A stretch of DNA of 64,000 bases from an uncultured Bryobacteraceae bacterium. GTDB lineage: Bacteria; Acidobacteriota; Terriglobia; Bryobacterales; Bryobacteraceae. How positions within the stretch are numbered: position 1 is the first letter of the stretch; each line of letters starts with the position of its first letter. Both the position numbers and the translations under genes were made by a program. The stretch lies in the NCBI GenBank assembly GCA_937924525.1, contig CALDSU010000008.1, positions 434,001 to 498,000 on the forward strand, written 5' to 3'. Below, one piece after another: positions 1-9,018 of the stretch. The notes under the pieces are model-generated. The model was given only the letters and a program-made list of their open reading frames with translations. It was not told where the DNA came from and searched no databases.

Positions 1-590
1 CCGAAGACGAAGAAGTAGGTGACCATGAGCAGCAGCGGGCTCAGTACGGTCCAGAACGCGCCCATGAAAGAGCCGCGATAGCGCGCCAGGATGTCGCGCC
101 GCACCATGGACCGCACCAGGCCCCAGTTGGCGAAAATGGCGCGGAAGGGCAGCGTGAACAATCGCCCAACGGCGCGCCACCAGCGTTCGCGGCGCAGCGT
201 GCGGGCGGTGGCCAGGCGCAGCTTCTGCCAGTCCGCCCGCCCGTGCTCGACGACGGCATCGAGCAGCAGGAATGGCCAGCCGCGCTCGGAGTACCACGCC
301 ACGCCTTCGCGCAAAGGCGAAACCACAATGCGATAGCGGCCTGGCTCGGGTGGCAGATCGATCGACAGCGCCAGCGGAGCTTCTCCTTCCGGCGGGAGAA
401 CGCCGGGAAGCAGGGCCCGCGGACCATCGCGCACCAGCGTGTCGCTTTCCGGATCGAACATCAAATAGCCGAAGGCGAATCCCTGGTCTGCGGGCCACGG
501 CTCCCCGGAGCGGTTCCGCGCGGTGAACTCGATCCGGAGGCGAAGATCGCCCTCCCGGACGACACGAGGCTGCTGGTAGCCGACGCTCAT
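1..590 (-). CDS. ABC-2 type polysaccharide export permease, N-terminal part (partial)
   Basis: The frame is open from an ATG at 590 through the left edge, so only about 196 residues are visible. Residues ~150-196 read like the start of a Wzm/TagG-type permease: the segment MVRRDILARYRGSFMG is followed by a hydrophobic helix (FWTVLSPLLLMVTYFFVFG). Such permeases pair with an ATPase to export O-antigen or similar glycans across the inner membrane. Unusually, residues 1-110 are not membrane-like. They look like a beta-sandwich domain (alternating hydrophobic strands, PPEPGRYRIVVSPLR), recalling the glycan-binding C-terminal domain of Wzt ATPases but attached to the permease. The start overlaps the stop of the upstream GT4-methyltransferase gene by 4 bp (ATGA), so the two are probably translationally coupled. 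The family call is firm for the visible helix; the N-terminal domain assignment is inference. Confidence 0.72.
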   Translation of the reverse strand, partial: MSVGYQQPRVVREGDLRLRIEFTARNRSGEPWPADQGFAFGYLMFDPESDTLVRDGPRALLPGVLPPEGEAPLALSIDLPPEPGRYRIVVSPLREGVAWYSERGWPFLLLDAVVEHGRADWQKLRLATARTLRRERWWRAVGRLFTLPFRAIFANWGLVRSMVRRDILARYRGSFMGAFWTVLSPLLLMVTYFFVF

Positions 591-2569
591 GAGTAGAGCC
601 AGGAAGGATAGCGGTCGCGCACCGGACCCGTCTTGCGGCCCACGGCGTAAATGCCGTCGCCCCGGAGGTGCACGGGCAGGTTGTAGCCGCGCAGCAGGTG
701 CTCTACCCAGGCATACTCCGGATGAGCTTCCTCGCGAAAGGGACCCGTTTCGAGCAGCGTCACCTCGAAACCGGAGTTTTCCAGAAGCTGGTGGATCTCG
801 CGGGGGGTGTACTCCCGGTTGTGGCGGGCCGCGGGTTCTTCCGCGCCGGCAGGCCGGAGGTAGGCGTGGAAGAAGCCGGGGTGGTAGCCCTCCAGCATGG
901 CCGCCAGCCCGCGCAGCGCGGCGATATTGGGCGTCGTCAACACCAGGCTCCCGCCGGGCCGCAGGATGCGGTGCACCTCCGTCAGGAGATGCATGGGATC
1001 GGCGTACAAGTGCTCGATCAGCTCGCAACAGAGCACCGTGGTGAAGGACTCGTCCGCGTACGGGTAGCGATCCCGTTCGGCGTCGAAATGATCGATGTCG
1101 CAGACAAAGGTTTCACCGCTCGCGGAGCGGACTTCCTTGTGATCCACCACGCCGAGCTTGCCATAATAACAGCCGCGCACATGCCCGTAGCCCAACTGAA
1201 AGCGCAACGCCGGCGTGATTTGCAGGTAAGCGCCCATCTCCAGGATGTGATCGTCGGGCCCGCCGGGGGGAATGATCGACAGCGTCTTTTGCAGGCGGCT
1301 GACATGCGCGGCGGCGTAAGCGCGCGCGTTTGGTTCCTGCACCCAGTCGAGAATGATTTCCGGCGGCGGCGTGGGAGCCGGCGCTTGGGCCGGCGCCGGC
1401 CCGGGCGATGGCTGAGGCCCGGGATCCTGATAAGGGCGTCCCTCGGTCGCCGCGCGGGCGAACTCCAGGTAGCGGCGCGCGGCCAGTTCCCAGCTACACT
1501 CCCGCGCGACGTAGCGCCGGGCCGCCTCGCCCAGGGTGCGCGCCAGGTCCAGGCGCGAGGTCAGCAGGTTCAGATACTCGAAGATCAGGTCTTCCTCGCC
1601 CGCGCCCACGGGAATCTTCAGGCAGATCTCGTCGGGCAGTTCCGCGAAGGAACCTACGTCGGAAACGAGCACGGCCTTTCCCATGCCCAGCGCGCGCAAG
1701 AGACTGCCCGACGTTTCGCCCACGGTGGGATAGCGCAAGTTCAGGACGATGTCGCAGGCGGCCAGGCAGCCTTCAAAGTCCTCGAGCGGCGCGAAACCGG
1801 TTAGCCGGACATACGGCGTCAACTCCAGGGATTGAATCAGCGCGCGCACCGGAAAATCGGGGTGCTCCTCACCCACCAGGATCATGCGCACCCGGGGATG
1901 GAGCCGGACCAGGCGGCGAAAGGCGCGCAGCGACTCGGCGATGCGTTTGTACGGTTTCAGAAAACCGAAGATTCCCACCAGCGGCGTAGCTGGGTCGAGG
2001 CCCAGCGCATGCCGGTGCTCCTGCCCGCTCGCGCGCGGAATCCACGCGCCGTGCGGGATACAGGCCACGGGTCCCGCAAAACCGAACCGGCGCATCTGGT
2101 CCGCCATGTAACGGCTGTGCACGATGACTCCGCTGGCGGCTTCGAGCAGGCGGCGGACCATCGGGAGGCCCTCGTAGTCGGGCCCGGTTTCACCGTTGCG
2201 CACACGGCGGGCATGGGCGAGCGCCGCGGGTCCGCCTTCGTATTCACACTCGCGCAGGTAGGCGTCCCAGTCGCCCTGCTTGATGGTGATGTCCGCCAGC
2301 AGGTGGTGCAGGTTAGCCTCGTGCATCACCACCAGCCGGGGCGGCGGCGAGCCCGCCAGCGCCAGCGCGCTGCGATACGCGTCAGCGTGATAGGCGTTAT
2401 TGCCCACCTGGAAAAGCAGTGCGTCGCAGGCGGCAGCCTCGCGCGCCGGCCGGCGCCCATCGAACACCTCCACGTCAGCCAGCGGCCGCAGGTGCTCGAG
2501 CAGCGTCTGCGCGTAATCGGCGATGCCGCTGCGCGCCGGAGGCAGCGGGGAAAAAAAACCGAGACGCAC
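587..2569 (-). CDS. GT4 glycosyltransferase fused to SAM-dependent methyltransferase
   Basis: This is a 660-residue two-enzyme fusion. Residues 1-~385 form a GT-B glycosyltransferase (family 4-like), with a glycine-rich start (FFSPLPPARSGIADYA), the donor-domain segment GIFGFLKPYKR and the late GETSGSLLRALGMGKAVL loop. A Pro/Ala-rich linker (~390-410) leads to a class I methyltransferase at ~415-650. It carries an ILEMGAYLQ motif I-like segment, CCELIEHL, and ILRPGGSLVLTTPN, as in Methyltransf_11/23 proteins. The likely role is adding a sugar and methylating a glycan or its terminus in the cytoplasm during surface-polysaccharide assembly. The methyl acceptor cannot be inferred. The gene starts 1 bp after the DUF3108 gene and overlaps the ABC permease start by 4 bp, so it belongs to the same operon. 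Confidence 0.85.
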   Translation of the reverse strand: MRLGFFSPLPPARSGIADYAQTLLEHLRPLADVEVFDGRRPAREAAACDALLFQVGNNAYHADAYRSALALAGSPPPRLVVMHEANLHHLLADITIKQGDWDAYLRECEYEGGPAALAHARRVRNGETGPDYEGLPMVRRLLEAASGVIVHSRYMADQMRRFGFAGPVACIPHGAWIPRASGQEHRHALGLDPATPLVGIFGFLKPYKRIAESLRAFRRLVRLHPRVRMILVGEEHPDFPVRALIQSLELTPYVRLTGFAPLEDFEGCLAACDIVLNLRYPTVGETSGSLLRALGMGKAVLVSDVGSFAELPDEICLKIPVGAGEEDLIFEYLNLLTSRLDLARTLGEAARRYVARECSWELAARRYLEFARAATEGRPYQDPGPQPSPGPAPAQAPAPTPPPEIILDWVQEPNARAYAAAHVSRLQKTLSIIPPGGPDDHILEMGAYLQITPALRFQLGYGHVRGCYYGKLGVVDHKEVRSASGETFVCDIDHFDAERDRYPYADESFTTVLCCELIEHLYADPMHLLTEVHRILRPGGSLVLTTPNIAALRGLAAMLEGYHPGFFHAYLRPAGAEEPAARHNREYTPREIHQLLENSGFEVTLLETGPFREEAHPEYAWVEHLLRGYNLPVHLRGDGIYAVGRKTGPVRDRYPSWLYS

Positions 2570-2570
2570 G

Positions 2571-3257
2571 TTACGGCTCCAACTCCAGCGTCAGGGACGC
2601 CACCGGGAGCGGAATGCGGATGCGCAACGGCGTGCGAGCGTCGTCCTGCGCCAGCCAGAACTCGAAGGACCCTTTTGACTTGGGCCCCGCGAAGGAACCG
2701 GCGATGCGATCGGCCTTCCGTTCCCGGTTTCCCATGAGGATCTTCTCCGAGCCGGCTCTCTTCAGTTCCACCTGATAGGTGGAGCCGAACACCACGGGCT
2801 GCGGAGGCGGGAGTTTCTTGCGGCGCATCTCCGCGCGCGTGTAATACAGCAGGGTCAGCGGGTCGCGCGCGCAGGCGGGGATGGCGACTTCGGAGAAGCC
2901 GCCCCCGTGCGTGACGCGCAGGGCACGCTGGCGTTCCTGGTAGAACACCACCGTCTCGCCGCGGCGGCGGCTGCCATACTCGGCGGACTTGTCGAACTGC
3001 CCGGAGCAAAAATCCGCCGCAAGCGACCGGTAGCGGTCGCGAATCGGCATGCCGGGCAGGGAGAAATCGGCGGACGCCTCAAATAGCCAGGTGGCGGCCG
3101 CGCCGGCCACGCGCCGGGCCTCGAACCGCACGGCGCCCCCCGCGGGTGCGCCGGCCACCAGGACGCGGTAGCGCAGCGTCTCGTCGGCCTCCGGGAAGCC
3201 CGCGGGCGCCGCCAACAGCCACCCCGGAAGCCAGAAAACCGCTAGCTTACTCCTCAT
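2571..3257 (-). CDS. DUF3108 domain protein, secreted
   Basis: This 228-residue protein has a hydrophobic N-terminus that fits a signal peptide (LAVFWLPGWLLAAPAGFPEA). The body matches what is known of DUF3108 proteins: a YRVLVAGAPAGGAVRFEA start, strands rich in aromatic residues, a DPLTLLYY segment near residue 135 and a final beta-rich region. DUF3108 proteins are predicted periplasmic and have no established biochemical role. The gene overlaps the upstream GT4 gene by 4 bp (ATGA) and is followed after 1 bp by the GT4-methyltransferase, so it is part of the glycan operon. Its position hints at a periplasmic role in glycan export or envelope assembly, but that is inference. Confidence 0.7.
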   Translation of the reverse strand: MRSKLAVFWLPGWLLAAPAGFPEADETLRYRVLVAGAPAGGAVRFEARRVAGAAATWLFEASADFSLPGMPIRDRYRSLAADFCSGQFDKSAEYGSRRRGETVVFYQERQRALRVTHGGGFSEVAIPACARDPLTLLYYTRAEMRRKKLPPPQPVVFGSTYQVELKRAGSEKILMGNRERKADRIAGSFAGPKSKGSFEFWLAQDDARTPLRIRIPLPVASLTLELEP

Positions 3258-4408
3258 CGCGACAGCGTGGCGGAATGCGCCCCGACGGGCGCCATCTGCC
3301 GCTGCTGTTCCGCCACCCGGGCGTAAACGGCGAGCGTCCTGCGCGCGGTGTCCTGCCAGTTAAACGTGGCGCATCGCTGCTGGCCCAGGCGTTCCATGCG
3401 CACGCGCAACTCGGGGTCGCGCAGCAGATCGGCGATGGCCCGCGTCATGTCCGCCACCGAGTGGGGATCGAACAGGATCGCCGCGCCGTCGGCGACTTCG
3501 GGCATGGCCGACGTGTTCGCGCAGGCTACGGCGCGCCCACAAGCCATCGCCTCCAGCACCGGCAGCCCGAAACCTTCGTACAGCGAGGGGAACACAAAAA
3601 TCTCCGCGGCGTTGTACAGGTGAAGCAATTCCTCGTCCGTCACAAAGCCGAGCAGGCGGATGCGGTCCGGCATGCCGGAGGCACGCACCGCCTCGCGCAC
3701 CTTGGAACTGAACCAGGTGTCCTTGCCCGCGAGCACCAGGCGGTGCCGCAGTTGGGGGAACGCCCGCACCAGTTCGCTAAACGCCCGAATCAAGCCGATC
3801 TGGTTCTTGCGCGGTTGCAGATCGCCCACGCACAGCACGTACGGAGCGGGCAACTGGAAACGCTTGCGCACCGCGTCGAGCGCGTTGTCGATGTGCAGCG
3901 GACGGAAGAACGGGCTGGCGGCGTTGGGGATCACCTCCACCTGACTGGGTTGCAGGCCATACGCCCGGCAAATGGAACGGCGCGAGAACTCGGTCCCCGT
4001 GAGGATCCGTGCGGCCCGCCGCACGGTTCGCCGAACCGTCAACCGGAGTTGCAGCGCCCGGGCGCGGGTGAAATATTCGGGATGTTCGAGAAAGCTGACG
4101 TCGTGCACGCTCACGACAATGGGCGTGGGGCAGTTGAGCGGCGCCGTGTATTGGACGTGGATGAGGTCGGGCCGGTCCTCCCGCAGCTTGGCCGTCAGAT
4201 CGTACCCCAGACGCACAAAAGGATTCGGGGAGACCGGGCGCATCCGGAAACGGGATGGAATCCACGACCGCGCATCCGATACCGACACGTACGCAATGAA
4301 CTCGGACTCGGCGTCCACTTGAGCGAATGCGTTGAGGAGGCTGCGCACGTACACCTCGTTGCCGGTGAGGTGCTGGCCGATCTGGTGAGCGTCAACAGCT
4401 ACTCGCAT
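3254..4408 (-). CDS. GT4 family glycosyltransferase
   Basis: A cytoplasmic GT-B glycosyltransferase of 384 residues. The chosen start is the ATG at 4408 (MRVAVDAHQIGQ), where homology begins; the frame stays open upstream but that stretch looks non-coding. Diagnostic segments are the N-terminal acceptor-site loop, DLIHVQYTAPL, VVSVHDVSFLEHPE, GTEFSRRSI, the phosphate-binding VLCVGDLQPRKN at mid-protein, and the donor-site FVFPSLYEGFGLPVLEAMACG, whose E-x7-E spacing is typical of GT4 enzymes. These use nucleotide-activated sugars, often mannose, rhamnose or N-acetylhexosamine; the specific sugar is unknown. It heads the second half of the minus-strand glycan operon and overlaps the DUF3108 gene by 4 bp. 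Confidence 0.88.
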   Translation of the reverse strand: MRVAVDAHQIGQHLTGNEVYVRSLLNAFAQVDAESEFIAYVSVSDARSWIPSRFRMRPVSPNPFVRLGYDLTAKLREDRPDLIHVQYTAPLNCPTPIVVSVHDVSFLEHPEYFTRARALQLRLTVRRTVRRAARILTGTEFSRRSICRAYGLQPSQVEVIPNAASPFFRPLHIDNALDAVRKRFQLPAPYVLCVGDLQPRKNQIGLIRAFSELVRAFPQLRHRLVLAGKDTWFSSKVREAVRASGMPDRIRLLGFVTDEELLHLYNAAEIFVFPSLYEGFGLPVLEAMACGRAVACANTSAMPEVADGAAILFDPHSVADMTRAIADLLRDPELRVRMERLGQQRCATFNWQDTARRTLAVYARVAEQQRQMAPVGAHSATLSR

Positions 4409-4542
4409 CCAAACTCTCAGTATAGGGGGAATCACCCTTCCGCGCGAAAGCGCGACCTTTACATTTCTTAACTTTTCGCCGTGTAACGAATTGCTACTGG
4501 CCCGCGCCGAATCAGTGTGCAGTCGCGCGGTTACGGCTGCGC
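4409..4542. promoter_or_regulatory. Divergent intergenic region with a GAAA-tetraloop hairpin
   Basis: This 134-bp gap separates the minus-strand GT4 gene from the plus-strand secreted gene, so it should hold both promoters. It is less GC-rich than its flanks. Positions 4441-4454 form a perfect 5-bp stem with a GAAA loop (CGCGC-GAAA-GCGCG). No confident -10/-35 pair could be picked by eye. Confidence 0.35.
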
Positions 4543-5739
4543 GTGACGTGGTTGAGAGAATACGTGAGAGTCGGCTTCCTTGTCCCCGCCATGCTGTTCG
4601 CTCTCTTCCCCGCGAGCGCGCCTGCGCAGCGCGTGGAACTCCGCCCCGCCTCTGCCGCCTACATGCTGTCGCGCGTGGATTCCAACAGCCCCGCCTACTG
4701 GCGCCAGGGGCGGTTCCATGTTCTGAACTCCGCCGGTTTCCCATATCGCACGAGCGGGTGGGGCCCGCTTACCCTGCAGGAAGTCCGCGAAGCGATGATC
4801 AGTCCGACGACGCACTACCCCGCCTGGATCGAAGCGGCATGGCAGGACGAAGACGGCGCCCTGTTCGCCTGGTATCACCACGAACCCGAGGGGGTTTGTC
4901 CCGGCGGAGAATTGACCGCGCCAAAGATCGGCGCGATCGTTTCCTACGATGGCGGACTGCGGTTTCGGGATCTTGGCATTGTGCTGGAATCCGGCGATCC
5001 TCCGGATTGCGGCGCGCGAAACGGTTTTTTCGCGGGCGGCTACGGCGATTTTTCCGTGATTGCCGATCGCGAGAACGGTTATTTCTACTTCCTGTTCAGC
5101 AGCTACGGCGGAGACGTGAGCCAGCAGGGCATCGCCATGGCCCGGATGGCCTTTGCCGACCGCTGGTCGCCGGTGGGCCGGGTCTATAAGTACTTTCGGG
5201 GCGCATGGCTGGAGCCGGGACTCGGCGGGCGCCTCACGCCGGTCTTTCCGGTGGTCGTACCCTGGCAGCGCAGCGATGCGAACGCCTTCTGGGGTCCCTC
5301 GGTCCATTGGAATACGTCCGCGCGGTCGTACGTCATGCTGCTGAATCGCGCCTGTTGCGCGCCGCGCTGGCCGCAGGAGGGAATCTACGTCAGCTTCTCG
5401 CGGGAGCTCGACCAGCCGGAACGATGGAGCGAGCCGGTGAAGATCCTGGACGACGTCGGTTTCTCTCCTGGCTGGTATCCCCAGGTGCTTGGCTTGCAGC
5501 CCGGCGAGACGGACACGCTGGCCGGACGTGTCGCGCGGCTATACGTGCATGGCGTGTCCAAATGGGAACTGGTCTTCTCCGATCTGGAAGCAGAGACTCC
5601 GGAGGCCCGCGAACAGCCGGAGGAGCGAGACAGTGAAGACGCCGACGACGGCGGGGCCGAGCAACCCCCAGTCATCCCGATCGAGGAACCCAGACTCCTG
5701 CCGGCCATCGCTTCAGGGCCAGGCCAGCGCGCTCCCTAA
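4543..5739 (+). CDS. Secreted beta-propeller-like protein (glycoside-hydrolase-like), function unknown
   Basis: About 398 residues, opening with a signal peptide (VGFLVPAMLFALFPASAPAQ). The longest start is a GTG at 4543; a second GTG at 4564 has GAGAG just upstream and gives a more typical signal peptide, so it may be the real one. The body shows repeated strand motifs of five-bladed beta-propeller proteins (IVSYDGGLRFRDLG, FSVIADRENGYFYFLFSSYGG, FWGPSVHWNTSARSYVMLLNR), as in DUF4185 or GH43-like families. No catalytic triad could be assigned. The last ~50 residues are acidic and Pro-rich. It sits alone on the plus strand inside the glycan locus and overlaps the converging GT gene by 27 bp, which suggests insertion into the locus. 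Confidence 0.65.
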   Translation: MTWLREYVRVGFLVPAMLFALFPASAPAQRVELRPASAAYMLSRVDSNSPAYWRQGRFHVLNSAGFPYRTSGWGPLTLQEVREAMISPTTHYPAWIEAAWQDEDGALFAWYHHEPEGVCPGGELTAPKIGAIVSYDGGLRFRDLGIVLESGDPPDCGARNGFFAGGYGDFSVIADRENGYFYFLFSSYGGDVSQQGIAMARMAFADRWSPVGRVYKYFRGAWLEPGLGGRLTPVFPVVVPWQRSDANAFWGPSVHWNTSARSYVMLLNRACCAPRWPQEGIYVSFSRELDQPERWSEPVKILDDVGFSPGWYPQVLGLQPGETDTLAGRVARLYVHGVSKWELVFSDLEAETPEAREQPEERDSEDADDGGAEQPPVIPIEEPRLLPAIASGPGQRAP

Positions 5740-6951
5740 GAGCGGCCAGACGGTGGCCCAGTGCAGGCGCGATTCAAAGAGCGCGCGGCCGCGAGCGCCC
5801 AAGGCGGCGCGCCGGGCGGGCGAAGCCAGTAAATCCGAGACAGCCGCCGCGAAGCGGTCCGGTTCGTCCGCCAGGATCAGGTCGCGCCCGTCCTCGGCGG
5901 GCAGGCCCTCCGCTCCCAGCGTGGTCGACACCACGGCCCGCCCGGCCGCCCAGGCTTCCACAATCTTGAGGCGGGTTCCGCTGCCGGACAAGAGCGGCAC
6001 CACGACTACTTTGCAGCCCGCCAGCTCCGCGACCGCGTCCTCCACTGGTCCGGAGCACTCGATGCGCGGATCCCCGGCGACCAAATCCGCCACGGACGCC
6101 GGATGCCGCCCGATCAAGCGCCACGTGAGAGCGGGCCACTCGTGCCGCAGCCGCGGCCAAACCTGCCGCGCGAAAAAACGCACTGCCAACCGGTTTGGCT
6201 CATAGTCGAAGCTGCCGGAGAAACCAATGATCTCGCGCTCGGGCCGACGGGGCTGGTCCCGCCACGGCAAGGCATTGGGATACACGTGTACCCGGGCGCC
6301 AGGCGCGATGCCGCGTACGTGCTCCGCGTCTGCTTGCGAGGTCGCCAGCACGCAGGCGAAACGCGGCAGATACGCGCGCTCCAGCGAGAGGCATGCCTCG
6401 CGGAAAACCCGGTGGGCGACCTGCACCGGCGACCAAGCGCCCGTGGCGCGCGCCTCCGCCTCCGCGCATCGCTGATGCCACACCGACTCCACGTTGTGCA
6501 GGTCCAGGACGACGCGGGCGCTGCGCGTTTCGAGCTGATCCAGATAGGGTGCGCACCAGAAGTGCTCGATGACGGCCAAATCGTAACGGTAGCCGTCCAC
6601 AAACCGGACCAGCTCGGCTTCAAAACCGGAGAAACGATCGATGAGGGGAGGCCGGTGCTTGACCAGCCGCCAGCCGTTGCGCAAGGCCTTAGTCACCGGG
6701 TCGCGCGCGTGATACGGCAGCCCGATCGTGTGGATCCGGCGGATGTGATGGTGCGCGGCCAGCGGCGCGGGATCGGGCGCGCCCGGTTGCCGGAACACCA
6801 CCAGGTCCACAGCGTAGTGCTGCGTCAGGAATTCCAGCACCGACGCCGCGCGCAGCGCGCCGCCGCCCACCAGCGGATAGGGCGATTCCGGGGCGAGCAG
6901 CAGCGCTGGCGGGCGGCGTTCAAGCGTTGGCGCCGGAGATTGCGTCGACAT
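5713..6951 (-). CDS. GT4-like glycosyltransferase
   Basis: 412 residues from the ATG at 6951 (MSTQSPAPTLERR), chosen because an AGG-rich site lies just upstream and the further upstream frame is low quality. The start lies 32 bp inside the end of the preceding GT gene. N-domain motifs include LLAPESPYPLVGGGALR and VVLDLHNVESVWHQR; C-domain motifs include EIIGFSGSFDYEPN, GSGTRLKIVEAWAAGRAVVST and LGAEGLP. This pattern matches the Glyco_trans_1_4 subgroup (TIGR03087-like sugar transferases) used in exopolysaccharide assembly. The sugar specificity is unknown. It is the last gene of the rfb-linked transcription unit before the inserted plus-strand gene. Confidence 0.82.
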   Translation of the reverse strand: MSTQSPAPTLERRPPALLLAPESPYPLVGGGALRAASVLEFLTQHYAVDLVVFRQPGAPDPAPLAAHHHIRRIHTIGLPYHARDPVTKALRNGWRLVKHRPPLIDRFSGFEAELVRFVDGYRYDLAVIEHFWCAPYLDQLETRSARVVLDLHNVESVWHQRCAEAEARATGAWSPVQVAHRVFREACLSLERAYLPRFACVLATSQADAEHVRGIAPGARVHVYPNALPWRDQPRRPEREIIGFSGSFDYEPNRLAVRFFARQVWPRLRHEWPALTWRLIGRHPASVADLVAGDPRIECSGPVEDAVAELAGCKVVVVPLLSGSGTRLKIVEAWAAGRAVVSTTLGAEGLPAEDGRDLILADEPDRFAAAVSDLLASPARRAALGARGRALFESRLHWATVWPLLGSALAWP

Positions 6952-7990
6952 AGACCTGCCTTGTTTCCCGCGCGGTGCGCGCCCAGGAAAACAGGGCCGC
7001 GCGCCGCCGCGAGAGCTCGCGGCGGACCCGCCAGCAGGCGTCAGCCGCCGCGCAGCTTTGCATCGCCGCGGACCAGGCTCGGCCGTCCCGGGCATCCAGG
7101 CACACCGCTGCCCCACCCGCCACTTCCACGATCGCCGGGTCCCGGGAGGTGATCACCGCCGCGCCGCATTGCATGGCTTCCAGCACCGGCAGCCCGAAAC
7201 CTTCATACAGCGACGGATACACCAGCGCAAGCGCTCCGCTGTACCAGGCAGGCAACTCGGCGTCAGGCACTTCGCCCGCCAGATGCAGGCCGGGCTCGGA
7301 GGCGAAATCCGGACCGTCGGCGCGCCGGCGCCCAATCAGCACCAGATCCGCCTGTTCCCGCAGCGGCCGCCACGCTTCCACCAGCATGGGGAGATTCTTG
7401 CGCGGCTCGAGCGTTCCCACAAAAAGAAAGTAAGGCCGGCTGCGCACGGGCGGCGGGGAAGGGCGGAACCGGGGACTGGCCGCCAGCCACACGGCCCTCA
7501 CGCGCTCTGCCGGAAGGCGGAACCGTTCGATCACCTGCCGGCGCACGGCCTCCGTGAGCGTCACGACGCACCGGGCCAGCCCCATCCGCAACAGCCACGG
7601 CGTCCTTCGCCGCACGGATCCCGCGTGCTGGTGCCACGCCGGGTCCAGCCAGGGAGACAAGTCCAGCACCGTGACCACGCTGGGCCGCACCGGCCAAAAT
7701 GGCGCGGCGAAGTTTGTGCCGTGAAATACGTCCGCCCGCGCCTGCTTCAAGCGCCGGGGCAAGCCCCAGGACCACCACCGGCGTTCCGCCCATGAACGCG
7801 GTCCCGGCAGTTGCCGCAGGTTCAGCGGGCTGTCCGGAGGCAGGGGAAAGGGCTGATCCGACGCCAGCAGGATTTCGTCGGTTTCGCATTCGGTCGCCAG
7901 CGCCCGCGCCAGTTCGGCGGTATAGCGCGGCAGGCCTCCCGAGGTCAGCGTCAGCGGCGTTCCGTCCAGCACCACCCGCACGCGCGTCAC
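6920..7990 (-). CDS. GT4 family glycosyltransferase
   Basis: 356 residues from a GTG at 7990 whose GTGA overlaps the rfbB stop by 4 bp; this coupling and the homology start (RVRVVLDGTPLTLTSGGLPRY) decide the start over longer possibilities. GT-B features are DVFHGTNFAAPFWP, PSVVTVLDLSPW, YFLFVGTLEPRKNLP and ALVYPSLYEGFGLPVLEAMQCG, as in mannosyl/rhamnosyl transferases of the WbaZ/RfaB type. Placement directly after dTDP-rhamnose synthesis genes makes rhamnose a reasonable donor, but this is inferred from context only. The C-terminus overlaps the next GT gene by 32 bp. Confidence 0.87.
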   Translation of the reverse strand: MTRVRVVLDGTPLTLTSGGLPRYTAELARALATECETDEILLASDQPFPLPPDSPLNLRQLPGPRSWAERRWWSWGLPRRLKQARADVFHGTNFAAPFWPVRPSVVTVLDLSPWLDPAWHQHAGSVRRRTPWLLRMGLARCVVTLTEAVRRQVIERFRLPAERVRAVWLAASPRFRPSPPPVRSRPYFLFVGTLEPRKNLPMLVEAWRPLREQADLVLIGRRRADGPDFASEPGLHLAGEVPDAELPAWYSGALALVYPSLYEGFGLPVLEAMQCGAAVITSRDPAIVEVAGGAAVCLDARDGRAWSAAMQSCAAADACWRVRRELSRRRAALFSWARTARETRQVYVDAISGANA

Positions 7991-9012
7991 TTCGCGACCG
8001 TTGCGCGCCCCCCGTAGTTGCGTTCGTAATAGGTGCGGTATTCGCCGGACTTGACAGCGGCCACCCAGTCGTGGTTCGCGCGATACCAGGCCACCGTGGC
8101 GGCCAGGCCCGCCGCGAAATCCTGCCGTGGCGCCCAGCCGGTTTCCCGCTTCAGTTTCGCGCTGGACAGCGCGTAGCGGCGATCGTGGCCGGGCCGGTCG
8201 GCGACATACCGGATCAGGCTCTCCGGCTTGCCGGTGGCCGCCAGGATCTGGCGGACCACCGCGAGGTTGGGCAGCGAACAATTCCCCCCAATATTGTAGA
8301 TTTCGCCATCGCGGCCCCGGTCCAGCACCGCGCGGATACCGCGGCAATGATCGTCCACATAAAGCCAGTCCCGCACCTGCTGGCCATCGCCGTAGACCGG
8401 CAACGGCAGGTCTTCCAGGGCGTTGGAGATCATGAGGGGAATCAGTTTTTCGGGAAACTGATACGGCCCATAGTTATTGGAAGCTCGCGTGATGAGCACG
8501 GGGAGTTTGTGCGTAAGGAAATACGACCGCGCCAGCAAGTCCGAGCCCGCTTTGGTGGAGGAGTAAGGGCTGCTCGGATTCAACGGAAAGTTCTCGTCCG
8601 CCTCCAGGGGTGCTTCCAAGCTGCCGTAGACCTCATCGGTGGAGACGTGCACGAAGCGGCCGATCCGGTGCGCGCGCGCCGCCTCCAGCAGGGTGAACGT
8701 GCCCCGCAGATTGGTCTCAAACGCCGGACTCGCCGACAGGATGCTGCGGTCCACGTGGGACTCAGCGGCGAAGTGCACGATCGCATCCGGCCCTTCCTCG
8801 CCGAGCAGGCTGTCCACCAGAGCCGCGTCGCAAATGTCGCCCTTAACGAAGCGGTGGCGGGCATCAGCGACCACCTCCGCCAAGTTGGCCAGATTGCCGG
8901 CGTAAGTGAGTTTGTCGAGGTTAACGATCTGGAGCGAAGGATCGGCCGCCAGCGACAGCCGGATAAAGGCCGACCCGATAAATCCCGCGCCACCGGTAAC
9001 CAAAAGTTTCAT
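7987..9012 (-). CDS. rfbB: dTDP-glucose 4,6-dehydratase
   Basis: A 341-residue extended short-chain dehydrogenase that converts dTDP-glucose to dTDP-4-keto-6-deoxyglucose, the second step of dTDP-rhamnose synthesis. It shows the NAD-binding TGGAGFIGSAF at the start, LDKLTYAGNLANL (a signature of this enzyme), FAAESHVDRSI, the STDEVYGSL segment with catalytic Thr-Asp-Glu, the YSSTKAGSD YxxxK motif, and NNYGPYQFPEKLIP. Length matches the family. It lies 6 bp downstream of rfbC and overlaps the next GT start by 4 bp. Confidence 0.96.
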   Translation of the reverse strand: MKLLVTGGAGFIGSAFIRLSLAADPSLQIVNLDKLTYAGNLANLAEVVADARHRFVKGDICDAALVDSLLGEEGPDAIVHFAAESHVDRSILSASPAFETNLRGTFTLLEAARAHRIGRFVHVSTDEVYGSLEAPLEADENFPLNPSSPYSSTKAGSDLLARSYFLTHKLPVLITRASNNYGPYQFPEKLIPLMISNALEDLPLPVYGDGQQVRDWLYVDDHCRGIRAVLDRGRDGEIYNIGGNCSLPNLAVVRQILAATGKPESLIRYVADRPGHDRRYALSSAKLKRETGWAPRQDFAAGLAATVAWYRANHDWVAAVKSGEYRTYYERNYGGRATVAK

Positions 9013-9018
9013 ATAGGC

